Of a DNA stretch of 64,000 bases, positions 10,100 through 21,134 are shown piece by piece. Made by a program: the position numbers and the translations under genes. The notes beneath the pieces are model-generated. The model was not told the DNA's origin and did no database searches. It saw nothing but the letters and a program-made list of their open reading frames with translations. Source of the stretch: Tetraselmis striata (taxonomy: Eukaryota > Chlorophyta > Chlorodendrophyceae > Chlorodendrales > Chlorodendraceae); the NCBI GenBank assembly GCA_006384855.1, contig VCJN01003202.1, positions 96,359 to 160,358 on the forward strand. Reading direction: 5' to 3'. Position 1 is the first letter of the stretch; each line of letters begins with the position of its first letter.

Positions 10100-11245
10100 C
10101 ATGTTGGTGATTCATGCAGCCCCGCATACTAAATGGTTTGCAGCCATCTAGGCAATAAAGGCATGCTTAAAGGCAGCATCTGCGGTGCAGCGCTGCAGCA
10201 ATCTGCGGCGTGCCGCCAGCAAATATAACGTATTATCCCTACTGCCCTGCAATCTGTATGATATCGACAAGCAGGTGCGTATTCATATCCCTTCTATGCC
10301 ATGCAGCCCCGCATACTAATAAATGGTTCGCAGCCATCCAGGCAATTGAAGCATGCCTTAAGGCAGCATCTGCGGTGCAGCGCTGCAGCAATCTGCGGCG
10401 TGCCGCCAGCAAATATAGCGTATTAGCCTTACTGCCTTGCAGTCCGTATAGTATCGTCAAGTAGGTGCGTGTTCATATCCCTTCTATGCCATGCAGCCCC
10501 GCATACTAATAAATGGTTTGCAGCCATCCAGTCAATTAAAACATGCCTTAAGGCAGCATCTGCGGTGCAGCGCCGCAGCAATCTGCGGCGTGCCGCCAGC
10601 AAATATCAGGCATTAGCCCTACTGCCTTGCAGTCCGTATAGTATCGACAAGCCGGTGCGTGTTCACATCCCTTTCATGCCATGCAGCCCCGCATACGAAA
10701 TGGTTTGCAGCCATGTAGGCAAATGGCTGCAGCAATCTGCGGCGTGCCGCCAGCAAATATAACGTATTAGCCCTACTGCCTTGCAGTCCGTATAGTATCC
10801 TCAAGCCGGTGCGTGTTCACATCCCTTCTATGCCATGCAGACCCGCATACTAAATGGTTTGCAGCCATCTAGACAATTAAAGCATGCCTTAAGGCAGCAT
10901 CTGCGGTGCAGCGCCGCAGCAATCTGCGGTGCAGCGCTGCAGCAATCTGCGGCGTGCCGCCAGCACATATCAGGCATTAGCCCTACTGCCTTGCAATCTG
11001 CATAGTATCGTCGAGCAGGTGCGTGTTCACATCCCTTCTATGCCATGCAGCCCCGCATACGAAATGGTTTGCAGCCATCTAGGCAATAAAAGCATGCCTA
11101 AAGGCAGCATTTGCGGTGCAGCGCTGCAGCAATCTGCGGCGTGCCGCGAGCAAATATCAGGCAGTAGTGGTACTGCCTTGCAATCTGTATAGTATTGTAA
11201 AGCATATGGGCAATTAAATCCCCTTTTTGTCATAAAAATCCTCAT
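10100..11245 (-). repeat. ~190-bp satellite A in K1 (6 copies)
   Basis: Units begin near CATGCAGCCCCGCATA at about 10114, 10296, 10493, 10680, 10837 and 11047. Lengths vary from about 160 to 210 bp because of internal deletions. The reverse complement is clearly related to the ~197-bp satellite of K2 (24307-25860), sharing TATACAGATTGC, CCGCAGATTG and CTGCAGCGC phrases in the same order. Confidence 0.88.
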
Positions 11246-11393
11246 ACTGGAAGGTTGCCGAGCCGGCTCTTCACCCCCTACCGTCTTGGTCGACGACCGC
11301 TACTACCAGGTCGTGCCAAGCCGCCGAGTGAGCCTCAGCCTTCGAGTGCGACGAAGCGCCCGCACGGTGCGTTGAGCACGGGAGGCAAGACCA
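11246..11393 (+). other. K1 exon-like remnant
   Basis: This part encodes VLVDDRYYQVV (about 11280), which matches VLVDDRYYRVV of K2 at about 29215. It is therefore a conserved coding remnant of the K family, of unknown function. Confidence 0.5.
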
Positions 11394-12385
11394 GCTTGTC
11401 GCCCATTAAGCTGCGCAAAAAGCATTCCAAGAAGCGCGGGCCGAGTCCTCCTTCAAGATGGCGATAGAGTTGGAGGACGACGACCCCTTCCAGACGCCTA
11501 AGCCGAAACGCGAAGCCACGTCAAGCCGTCAGGCGCCTTCGGGTGCCGCTGGTGGGAGTCGCAGGGCCACATCTTCCCGTGGCGGTGCCGCATCTCCGCC
11601 TCCCCGACCCGCATTTCCACCTATGGAGGCAAGAGCAACAGCTTGTCGCCCAATAAGCTGCGCAAGAAGCATTCCAAGAAGCGTGGGCCGACTCCTCCTT
11701 TAAGATGGCGAAAGAGTTGGAGGACTACGACGACCCCTTCCAGGCGCCTAAGCCGAAACGCGAAGCCACGTCAAGCCGTCAGGCGCCTTCAGGTGCCGCT
11801 GGTGGGAGTCGCAGGGCCACATCTTCTCGTGGCGGTGCCGCATCTCCGCCTCCCCGACCCGCATCTCCGCCTATGGAGGCAAGAGCAACAGCTTGTCGCC
11901 CATGAAGCTGCGCATGAAGCATTCCAAGAAGCGTGGGCCGACTCCTCCTTTAAGATGGCGATAGAGTTGGAGGACGACGACCCCTTCCAGACGCCTAAGC
12001 CGAAACGCGAAGCCCCGTCAAGCCGTCAGGCGCCTTCGGGTGCCGCTGGTGGGAGTCGCAGGGCCACATCTTCCCGTGGCGGTGCCGCATCTCCGCCTCC
12101 CCGACCCGCATTTCCACCTATGGAGGCAAGAGCAGCAGCTTGTAGCCCAATAAGCTGCGCAAGAAGCATTCCAAGAAGCGTGGGCCGACTCCTCCTTTAA
12201 GATGGCGAAAGAGTTAGAGGACGACGACCCCCTTCCAGGCGCCTAAGCCGAAACGCGAAGCCCCGTCAAGCCGTCAGGCGCCTTCGGGTGCCGCTGGTGG
12301 GAGTCGCAGGGCCACATCTTCCCGTGGCGGTGCCGCATCTCCGCCTCCCCGACCCGCATCTCCGCATAAGGAGCCCTCATCTCGG
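11394..12385 (+). repeat. 248-bp tandem repeat in K1 (4 copies)
   Basis: Copies start at 11394, 11641, 11891 and 12138 with the phrase GCTTGTCGCCCA. They contain alternative frames for basic or Ser/Pro-rich peptides. Spacings of 247, 250 and 247 break any single frame, so the array is probably noncoding now. Confidence 0.9.
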
Positions 12386-12747
12386 GACGCGAAGCCCGCA
12401 CCGCCGCATGCGCCGACATCTCGCCCAAACGCCGCGTCGCTGTCAGCAGGGTTCAGAGGTAGCATCTCGTTGCGACGAACACAATCTCTGGGGTCGGCGA
12501 TAGACTCGTAGGCCCGGGGCGTCCTCTCTGCGCGAGTGAGGCTCGATTTCTAGGCTTGAAACGCTTGAAACGCAGTCGCCATGCCCTCGCGTCCGCAATC
12601 TTCCAAGGTGAGGCGGATAGTACTTTACGCGACTGAGGGCGCGAAGAGGACACGCCGATGTGCCATTTTTAGTACTCTCGTATAGTATTGCATTGCACCT
12701 GAAATGTGACCGAAAAATGGGTACATATCCCAGCCTAAGCGATCACG
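12386..12747 (+). other. K1 right subterminal region
   Basis: No gene is seen. The part from about 12600 matches the K2 region at about 29445-29545 (GTACTTTACG, GGGCGCGAAGAGGACACG, AGTACTCTCGTATAGTATT). It marks the conserved 3' subterminal region of the family. Confidence 0.7.
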
Positions 12748-12809
12748 TGGGGGGCACATTTTTGAGTCCAGGAATTGGACCGTTTTGACTCAAAAATGTG
12801 CCCTGTACC
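12748..12809 (-). repeat. K1 right TIR
   Basis: Read inward on the minus strand it matches the left TIR, including the TTGAGTC/GACTCAA stem, but with several substitutions (CGGTCCAATT for TGGGCACATT). Confidence 0.85.
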
Positions 12810-13444
12810 AGTCCCGGCCTCTCTCCGATTCCCCAACTGTACGACATCTCATCTGACGAGACGCACCGCCAGCTCATCGCGCGTCGGCACTGGGCCACTT
12901 TGGATCAGTACCGCTCTCTGTACTGCTTTGGCTTCTACGATGCGGTGGCCCACGCGGCTCTCTGCGAGGCGCTCGCGTCGATTAAGAGAGCGGCAAGCGC
13001 GGCGCAGCCCCCTGGTGAGGAGGACCTTCGCCTCCTTGAAGCGGGCGTGGCGGCCTACGACGCCTCAAATAAACACCGGCGCGACTTCCTGGCGTTTATC
13101 CGCCTCAACGCGTCGAACGATGCGGATGCGCGGACCAAGACAGTCGCACAGGTGGTTCGCCGCAGCCTCCTCAAGCCCGGTTTCAAAACTATGGTTCGGA
13201 AGCAGTGGCGCAGCTCAGCGACGAGCTTTTGCGCCGCGAGGCCGAGTACAGCGTCACGGCGGCGGCAAAGGCAGCCGTACAACAGCGCTTCGGCGTGGGA
13301 CCAGACCCCAACGAGGAGGAGGACAACGACGACGAGCCACCATCCAGAGCGCGACGGCGCCGGCCCTCCGGACGCCGCCCACGCCCAGACTTCCGCCCCA
13401 CAGCCGACGACGCCCACAATGGCAAGGGCAAGGGCAAGGCCTGA
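12810..13444 (+). pseudogene. PAT gag-like ORF1, C-terminal part
   Basis: This continues ORF1 in the same phase after K1. At about 13190-13205 the plausible reading moves by one frame, into an Ala/Glu-rich helix (AQLSDELLRREAEYSV) and a basic, Asp/Glu-rich tail that stops at 13442-13444. A one-base indel is the simplest explanation. The stop overlaps the start of the polymerase frame by 26 bases, typical of linked gag and pol genes. The broken frame and the K1 insertion make this copy non-functional. Confidence 0.65.
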
Positions 13445-15476
13445 CGGTGCGGCCCGCCGTTCCGCTTCGTTACCACGCCCCTCCACGTTTCTGCGCCATC
13501 GCGTGCGGCAGAACTGGCGGGAGTGGCGGCGAATCGGGGCGAGCGGGCGCGTGCTCCGGTGGGTTCGCGAGGGAGTGCCGCCACCTTTCTCTGGCGCGGC
13601 GCCCACGCCTTTCCACCGGGGCGTCTCTCTACAGGACGCTACGCCTCAGCAGCTCGAGTGGTGGGAGCGGGAGAGCCAGCGACTAGTAACAGTCGGCGCG
13701 CTAGAACCTGGCGTGCGCGAGCACTACGTGTCGCGAGTCTTCCTAGTACCAAAGCCGGGCTGCAACCAGTGGCGCCTTGTGATAGACCTGCGCCATCTAA
13801 ACTCTTACTGCGCGGTCTATTCCATGCGATTCGAAACTCTGCGTCGCCTGCGGTACTTGGCGAAACGCGGCGACTGGGCGTTTTCCTTCGACCTGCAGGA
13901 CGGCTACTACGCCCTGGGCTTGCGGGAGGACGTCCGCGACTTCTTTACAATCAACGTACGTGGCACCCTGTGGCGCTTCGCGGCCCTCCCCATGGGTTGG
14001 TCGCTAAGCCCTTACTACTTCTGCACTCTGATGGCGGTCATGGTGCGCTACCTGCGTCAACCAGACTTCGCGACCTACAGCAGCTACGGCCGGCCCTTCC
14101 GTCGACGCTTGCGTCGCCGCAAGGCGCGCGGCGTTTGCCTCCTACCGTTCATCGACGACTTCATGTTTCTGGCACCGTCGCGCCAGCTGGCTCTACGCCT
14201 ACGGGCCGAGGTCGAGCGAGTCTGGGGGCGCCAAGGCCTGGCCAAGCACCCCACCAAGGCGCACCCCGAGCCCACCCAGCAGCTGCAGCACTTAGGCCTG
14301 GACTTGGACCTGGTCATTATGCAGTTCCGCGCCCCAGCGGCGAAACTGCGTCGGCTCTCCAACCTGGCCCGCGACCTCCTGTGCATCGCTGCGCGCCGCC
14401 GCCGCCACGCGCCGGCCAAACTCCTTGCGTCTCTCGCCGGGCAGGGCCATTTCCTCTACCTCGCGATGCCTCCGGCACGTTTCTACCTCCGCGAGGCGCA
14501 CACCGTCCTGGGCCGATGCTCCTCTCCGAGCGGCAAGGTCGTTCTGACGCGTCAGCTCATTCGCGATTTGGAGTGGTAGCGCGATGTTCCCACGCGCCAC
14601 AACGGCGCACCGATTCTGCGCCCGGTGGAGACAACCTATTTGCACACGGACTCCAGCCAGTACGGCTGGGGTGCGGTACTGTGCGAAACTACAGAGGCAC
14701 GCGGATATTGGTACGAGGAGGATCGTCGACGTCATATAACGTACAAGGAGCTCAAAGCGATACGTCTCGCCATACAGTCATTTTTGCCACGGCTAATGGG
14801 GCGCCGCGTACTTTTGTACGAGGACAATCAGGCGGTGGTGCATATCCTGTCCAATTTGACTACTCGGTCACCGGTACTTATGGCGGAACTTCGCAAGCTA
14901 TGGTATTTGCTGGATGTACACGATATTCGTTTACGAGTACGGTACATTCGGTCTGCGGCGAACACATGGGCGGACAAGCTTTCGCGAGAGAAGGACTTTT
15001 CCGATTGGATGATCAATCCTCGTATATTCCGGTACGTCGATCGCATCTGGGGACCGCATACGGTCGACCGATTCGCAACTACGGAGAGCGCCTTGTTACC
15101 TCGGTACAACTCCCGGTGGACGGTCCCAGGTACCGAGGCGGTGGACTCCTTGGCCCAGTCGGACGCCACGTGGCGCGCCGAAGTGAACTGGTGCAATCCC
15201 CCCTGGCAGCTGCTGGACGATCTGGTGCTAAAGCTGCAGCAATCGGGGGCCGCGGCGACCGTGGTCGCCCCGGCCTGGCACGGCCGCCCTTGGCTCCAGC
15301 AGCTACACGAGATGGCTACCGAGGTACTGCACTACCCTCCTTCCCGCGATCTGTTCTTTCCCGGGCTGCTCGGGCGCCGCGCGGGCGTCGGGCCGCCGCC
15401 CTGGAGCGTGATGCTCTTCCGCCTCCCCTTCCGTCCTTCTTCTACCGGTCGCGACGCGCCGGTTACGGGGCGTTAA
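13419..15476 (+). pseudogene. pol: PAT reverse transcriptase-RNase H-methyltransferase
   Basis: The frame opens with ATG at 13419 and is interrupted once, by TAG at 14577-14579 between RT and RNase H. RT motifs include WRLVIDLRHLN, FSFDLQDGYYAL, FAALPMGWSLSP and an active-site FIDD (about 14148-14159), where most retroelements have YxDD or FxDD. RNase H follows, with Asp in LHTDSS, Glu in YKELKAI and Asp in LYEDNQA. The segment after it (VDRFATTESALLPRYNSRW, then VNWCNPPWQLL at about 15187-15219) carries the NPPW motif of the Dam-like methyltransferase domain of DIRS and PAT elements. A single nonsense codon separates this copy from an open frame. Confidence 0.88.
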
Positions 15477-15607
15477 GTGCTGCTGCTGCCTTGGACGTTT
15501 CCGCGGACGCTTTTCAGACCTCCCGTACAGATGCTCACAGCAGACAACACCCGGCTGTGCGGTACGGGTTGAAATCGAACGTACCGTCTGCACCATGGGC
15601 AGCGATT

Positions 15608-16639
15608 ATGCGACCTGGGCTACTGCGGTTACTCGGCGACGACGAGGTTGGGCGCCGTGCCGCGAATTTCTTGATGTCTTCGCCCGCGGAACGTACCGTG
15701 CAGTCTTACGGATCTGAATTCAACCTATTCTGCGAGTTTTGCGCGCAAAATGGGAGACTGCCGGACACGGCGGATCCGCCGCTCATCGTTCGGTACATCT
15801 CTTGGGTTGCGGCACGTGGCCGCAACAAGGCTGGTGCCTTTGGACCCTACCTTTCAGCGATCAACGCCTTTTTCACCGATAATTCCAAGGAGCCGCCGGC
15901 GCTTGGGCCTTTCGTCAACCAGGCGATGCGCGGTTGGGAGCTGGCTCAGCAGGTGCTGGACGCCCTGGACTACCGGGTGCCTCTGCCTGCGGACGTCGCC
16001 CTCGCCTGTGTTCGGCGTGCGCAGCGGCTGGTTTCTCACAGGTCCATCGCGTGCGACCTGCCCACATTCCGTGCCCTGCTCGTTACCGCGGTCAATTTCC
16101 TTTTTTGTCACCGCGCGGGTAATAGTACGGGGTGCGGCGTGCGCGATTTGGCGGTTGATTCCCGCAGCATTACGCTGTACCGTCGAGTACTTAAGGGCAA
16201 GCCTTCCGGGGCGCCTCGTCCGGTGCTGCAAATTTCCCGCGAGGCGCACCCCGAAATCGCGGAGCTTTTGGAGTTCTTCGTCAGCTGCCGCGATCACGTG
16301 CTGCCCGGTGCTACTCGGTTTTGGCAGCTCCCTGATGATGATCCCGGCACGTGGACCGCGGCTACTGTCTCCGAATGGGTAACTGCCGCTGCCTTGGCAG
16401 TTGACGCTACCCCGCCTGCTGGTTTCTGCTGGTCGTCGCACAGCCTTCGCAGTGGCGGGGCGTCCGCGGCCTCGGCCACGGGCGTCCCTATGCCTACGAT
16501 TCGCTGGCTTGGCGGCTGGAAAGTGGGCAGCGGCGTGGTCCTCAATTACATCGTGCCAGGCATCCTGGACTCCGCTGGGGCCCGCTACTTCTTCGGCTCC
16601 CTGGCACCGCAACGTTCCGCTGCTAATCTTTCACAGTGA
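15608..16639 (+). CDS. PAT tyrosine recombinase
   Basis: The likely start is ATG at 15608, giving 343 residues. The frame is open further upstream, but that part only overlaps the RT gene. An N-terminal helical core-binding region (ERTVQSYGSEFNLFCEFCAQ) precedes the catalytic domain. The catalytic residues of the family are present: Arg in FLFCHRAGNSTG (about 16112), His-x-x-Arg in SSHSLRSGG (about 16440) and the nucleophile Tyr in VLNYIVPG (about 16544). The stop at 16637-16639 lies 37 bp before B1. The protein would integrate a circular cDNA by recombination, replacing the DDE integrase of LTR elements. The frame is uninterrupted. Confidence 0.9.
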   Translation: MRPGLLRLLGDDEVGRRAANFLMSSPAERTVQSYGSEFNLFCEFCAQNGRLPDTADPPLIVRYISWVAARGRNKAGAFGPYLSAINAFFTDNSKEPPALGPFVNQAMRGWELAQQVLDALDYRVPLPADVALACVRRAQRLVSHRSIACDLPTFRALLVTAVNFLFCHRAGNSTGCGVRDLAVDSRSITLYRRVLKGKPSGAPRPVLQISREAHPEIAELLEFFVSCRDHVLPGATRFWQLPDDDPGTWTAATVSEWVTAAALAVDATPPAGFCWSSHSLRSGGASAASATGVPMPTIRWLGGWKVGSGVVLNYIVPGILDSAGARYFFGSLAPQRSAANLSQ

Positions 16640-16676
16640 CTGGTTTTCACCGGTAACTGTGGCCTTCCGGTTTTGC

Positions 16677-16704
16677 CTGGCAACGTGACTCGCACTCTGT
16701 CTAA
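16677..16704 (+). repeat. PAT element repeat B1
   Basis: The 28 bases ending in GCACTCTGTCTAA are repeated exactly at the far right end (B2). B1 is joined directly to A2, as in a junction of circularised ends. Confidence 0.92.
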
Positions 16705-16955
16705 TCGTTGTTAAGTACTTAACTGAGTTTAGTCAGACGACGGACCGAGTTGTGCGGTCGAACGACTACCATTTGGAAAATATAGCACAGTAGCCAGTCA
16801 TCGGCTCTGTCTAGAATCTTCCGGGATGGGACAGTGAGCAGCGGACTCGCGACCGCACCAGCTCCCGACCTGTTTCCCTGTCTGCCTGCAGCTACTACTT
16901 AGCCAACTGTCTAGACCATAGCGCTCATCCCTTTTGCTGTTGCGCTTCACGCACC
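16705..16955 (+). repeat. PAT element repeat A2
   Basis: The internal copy of A1 differs from it at only a few positions, for example CATTTGG versus CACCTGG, so it has diverged little since insertion. Confidence 0.92.
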
Positions 16956-17015
16956 CACCCGTCCCACCCATCTTGTTTGGTGTGGCGAGGGGCTTGTAAG
17001 ACAAGACACTCGCTT

Positions 17016-17043
17016 CTGGCAACGTGACTCGCACTCTGTCTAA
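17016..17043 (+). repeat. PAT element repeat B2
   Basis: An exact 28-bp copy of B1 that forms the right end of the element, next to the resumed satellite. Confidence 0.92.
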
Positions 17044-17368
17044 CAAAATAAATACGACTATGTATTACATCAGGGCTTTCACAAAAGCGCACTGCAACAT
17101 AACTAACAGCAACTATGGAAGGTTGCCAGCAAAAGAGAGACATAAGCCTGAAACCAAGGTCGAGCAGGTACAAAATAATACGTCTCTTTTGAAAAATAAA
17201 TTACTGATTATTACCCGGAAACAACAGCATTACAAGATTAACACTACAATCCGGCTAAAAGCGGCCCGCATCCCGCACTAGGCTCAACCCAAGAGGTAGG
17301 GGCACCTCCACAAATCCCCGGCGCGAAGCGCCGCTTAGTCTGTATAGGAAGGGGGTTACATACATATT
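17044..17368 (+). repeat. Satellite unit 2, remainder
   Basis: The unit resumes with CAAAATAAATACGACTAT directly after the PAT-like element, with no lost or duplicated bases at the site. This agrees with tyrosine-recombinase integration. Confidence 0.9.
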
Positions 17369-18618
17369 CCCCTACCTCTTGGGTTGAGCGGAGGAAAAGG
17401 AGAGCCGCATCCGAAATCGCCTGGAATACGAGAGAATCGATACCGGTTGCAATACGGTTTTTATCACGGATTTTTAGGCGTCCTCCGTCCTCCGTCCTCG
17501 TGTGCTGCGTCTTCGTGAGTGAACCGTCATACGTTCGATCTTTGCTCATTTGATTTCTAGGCACTCCTACCACAGTCCGTTAAAATCCTGCGACTAAGAC
17601 GAATCTATCGTGAATTACACCGGAAACATACTGCAAAAATCACGAATGTCCTCCGTCCGTCCTCCGTCATACGCGCTTCGTGTATGAACCGTCATACGTT
17701 CGGTCTTCGGTCGTTTGATTTCACGGTACAGGAACGAGGACGGCAAGGTTCTGAATGGATGCGCGTGTATTCTAGCCCAGGCACGTCATATATTCGTCTG
17801 AAACGCCAAAATAACGCGGTACCGCAGCGCGTTTTTACTGCGGAATCAGCAAGCGAGACTCGCCCTCTTTATTTGTACAACGACTAGCGACTATATATAC
17901 AGTGGTCCGAGGATATGCTGTAACATGATGCTGTAAAAAGGGTTCGCCGCGGTGCGGGGGCAGTCCGCCGACCCGGGTCCCGGCGTCCGTCGACGGACGG
18001 GCGACGGTCGAACGACGGCGTCCGGCGTCCGGTGCCGGTACAGGCGGCGGGCGTGGCGATTCGCGCCGTGCCCGCCCCGTAGACCTGAGGACCGGCCCGA
18101 CTTGCGCGGCCTCGTGCGGGATGCGGGCCGCTTGTAGGCGGCTTGTACAGGTACTGTATTGCTGATCTTGTAGTGCTGCTTTTTTGGGGGGGTAATACAA
18201 CTTTTAGCGGTGGGTTGGGTACTGGCCTTTTTGTAATGCACACCAGTAGTCAGCGGCCCGCTTTTACGCGGCTTGCAGACTTAATCTGTTTTACAAAATA
18301 AATACGACTATATATTACATCAGGGCTTTCGCAAAAGCGCACTGCAACATAACTAACAGCAACTATGGAAGGTTGCCAGCAAAAGAGAGACATAAGCCTG
18401 AAACCAAGGTCGAGCAGGTACAAAATAATACGTCTCTTTTGAAAAATAAATTACTGATTATTACCCGGAAACAACAGCATTACAAGATCAACACTACAAT
18501 CCGGCTAAAAGCGGCCCGCATCCCGCACCAGGCTCAACCCAAGAGGTAGGGGCACCTCCACAAATCCCCGGCGCGAAGCGCCGCTTAGTCTGTATAGGAA
18601 GGGGGTTACATACATATT
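17369..18618 (+). repeat. Satellite unit 3
   Basis: An intact 1250-bp unit. It differs from its neighbours by scattered substitutions and short homopolymer changes. Confidence 0.92.
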
Positions 18619-19875
18619 CCCCTACCTCTTGGGTTGAGCGGAGGAAAAGGAGAGCCGCATCCGAAATCGCCTGGAATACGAGAGAATCGATACCGGTTGC
18701 AATACGGTTTTTATCACGGATTTTTAGTCGTCCTCCGTCCTCCGTCCTCCGTCCTCGTGTGCTGCGTCTTCGTGAGTGAACCGTCATACGTTCGATCTTT
18801 GCTCGTTTGATTTCTAGGCATTTCTACCACAGTCCGTTAAAATCCTGCGACTAAGACGAATCTATCGTGAATTACACCGGAAACATACTGCAAAAATCAC
18901 GAATGTCCTCCGTCCGTCCTCCGTCATACGCGCTTCGTGTATGAACCGTCATACGTTCGGTCTTCGGTCGTTTGATTTCACGGTACAGGAACGAGGACGG
19001 CAAGGTTCTGAATGGATGCGCGTGTATTCTAGCCCAGGCACGTCATATATTCGTCTGAAACGCCAAAATAACGCGGTACCGCAGCGCGTTTTTACTGCTG
19101 AATCAGCAAGCGAGACTCGCCCTCTTTATTTGTACAGCGGCTAGCGACTATATATACGGTGGTCCGAGGATATGCTGTAACATGATGCTGTAAAAAGGGG
19201 TCGCCGCGGTGCGGGGGCAGTCCGCCGACCCGGGGCCCGGCGTCCGTCGACGGACGGGCGACGGTCGAACGACGGCGTCCGGCGTCCGGTGCCGGTACAG
19301 GCGGCGGGCGTGGCGATTCGCGCCGTGCCCGCCCCGTAGACCTGACGACCGGCCCGACCTGCGCGGCCTCGTACGGGATGCGGGCCGCTTGTAGGCGGCT
19401 TGTACAGGTACTGTATTGCTGATCTTGTAGTGCTGCTTTTTTGGGGGGGTAATACAACTTTTAGCGGTGGGTTGGGTACTGGCCTTTTTGTAATGCACAC
19501 CAGTAGTCAGCGGCCCGCTTTTACGCGGCTTGCAGACTTAATCTGTTTTACAAAATAAATACGACTATATATTACATCAGGGCTTTCGCAAAAGCGCACT
19601 GCAACATAACTAACCGCAACTATGGAAGGTTGCCAGCAAAAGAGAGACATAAGCCTGAAACCAAGGTCGAGCAGGTACAAAATAATACGTCTCTTTTGAA
19701 AAATAAATTACTGATTATTACCCGGAAACAACAGCATTACAAGATCAACACTACAATCCGGCTAAAAGCGGCCCGCATCCCGCACCAGGCTCAACCCAAG
19801 AGGTAGGGGCACCTCCACAAATCCCCGGCGCGAAGCGCCGCTTAGTCTGTATAGGAAGGGGGTTACATACATATT
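18619..19875 (+). repeat. Satellite unit 4
   Basis: An intact 1257-bp unit. A direct duplication within it (about 18768-18815 and 18936-18983, sharing GAACCGTCATACGTTCG) shows that the unit itself grew by internal duplication. Confidence 0.92.
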
Positions 19876-21134
19876 CCCCTACCTCTTGGGTTGAGCGGAG
19901 GAAAAGAAGAGCCGCATCCGAAATCGCCTGGAATACGAGAGAATCGATACTGGTTGCAATACGGTTTTTATCACGGATTTTTGGTCGTCCTCCGTCCTCC
20001 GTCCCCCGTCCCCGTGTGCTGCGTCTTCGTGAGTTAACCGTCATACGTTCGATCTTTGCTCATTTGATTTCTAGGCACTCCTACCACAGTCCGTTAAAAT
20101 CCTGCGACTAAGACGAGTCTATTGTGAATTACACCGGAAACATACTGCAAAAATCACGAATGTCTTCCGTCCGTCCTCCGTCATACGCGCTTCGTGTATG
20201 AACCGTCATACGTTCGGTCTTCGGTCGTTTGATTTCACGGTACAGGAACGAGGACGGTAAGGTTCTGAATGGATGCGCGTGTATTCTAGCCCAGGCACGT
20301 CATATATTCGTCTGAAACGCCAAAATAACGCGGTACCGCAGCGCGTTTTTACTGCTGAATCAGCAAGCGAGACTCGCCCTCTTTATTTGTACAGCGGCTA
20401 GCGACTATATATACGGTGGTCCGAGGATATGCTGTAACATGATGCTGTAAAAAGGGGTCGCCGCGGTGCGGGGGCAGTCCGCCGACCCGGGTCCCGGCGT
20501 CCGTCGACGGACGGGCGACGGTCGAACGACGGCGTCCGGCGTCCGGTGCCGGTACAGGCGGCGGGCGTGGCGATTCGCGCCGTGCCCGCCCCGTAGACCT
20601 GACGACCGGCCCGACTTGCGCGGCCTCGTACGGGATGCGGGCCGCCTTGTAGGCGGCTTGTACAGGTATTGTATTGCTGATCTTGTAGTGCTGCTTTTTT
20701 TGGGGGGTAATACAACTTTTAGCGGTGGGTTGGGTACTGGCCTTTTTGTAATGCACACCAGTAGTCAGCGGCCCGCTTTTACGCGGCTTGCAGACTTAAT
20801 CTGTTTTACAAAATAAATACGACTATATATTACATCAGGGCTTTCGCAAAAGCGCACTGCAACATAACTAACCGCAACTATGGAAGGTTGCCAGCAAAAG
20901 AGAGACATAAGCCTGAAACCAAGGTCGAGCAGGTACAAAATAATACGTCTCTTTTGAAAAATAAATTACTGATTATTACCCGGAAACAACAGCATTACAA
21001 GATTAACACTACAATCCGGCTAAAAGCGGCCCGCATCCCGCACCAAGGCTCAACCCAAGAGGTAGGGGCACCTCCACAAATCCCCGGCGCGAAGCGCCGC
21101 TTAGTCTGTATAGGAAGGGGGTTACATACATATT
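19876..21134 (+). repeat. Satellite unit 5
   Basis: An intact 1259-bp unit. It shares several private changes with unit 6, for example CCCCCGTCCCCGTGTG in the short-repeat part, so the two are recent duplicates. Confidence 0.92.

Larger units (their letters stand above)
6754..12809 (+). mobile_element. K1, DNA transposon with 10-bp duplication
   Basis: A 6056-bp insertion is flanked by the exact duplication AGTCCCGGCC (6744-6753 and 12810-12819). The ends are imperfect inverted repeats of about 60 bp beginning GGAAAAAGGGC and, on the other strand, GGTACAGGGC, and both carry TTGAGTCAAAA...GGACTCAA. A long TIR with a 10-bp duplication is typical of Mutator-like elements, but no transposase of that family is recognisable inside. 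The interior is mostly tandem arrays and degraded reading frames. The same family is present as K2 (22401-29640) and K3 (23654-24306). Confidence 0.88.
6073..17043 (+). mobile_element. PAT-like tyrosine-recombinase retrotransposon
   Basis: A complete element is interrupted only by K1. It has split direct repeats, A1 at the left and B1-A2-B2 at the right, the arrangement described for PAT and Ngaro groups of DIRS-type elements. It encodes a gag-like protein, then reverse transcriptase, RNase H and a methyltransferase-like domain, and then a tyrosine recombinase, all on the plus strand. There is no target duplication, as expected for recombinase-mediated integration. The methyltransferase-like domain favours PAT over Ngaro. 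Without K1 the element is about 4.9 kb. Confidence 0.9.

Noticed and set aside
9273..10151. Long open frames on both strands across the 30-bp minisatellite (also at 25978-26700 and 47193-47729)
   Set aside because: The period is a multiple of three and the unit has no stop, so every frame stays open. The peptides are simple repeats without a domain.
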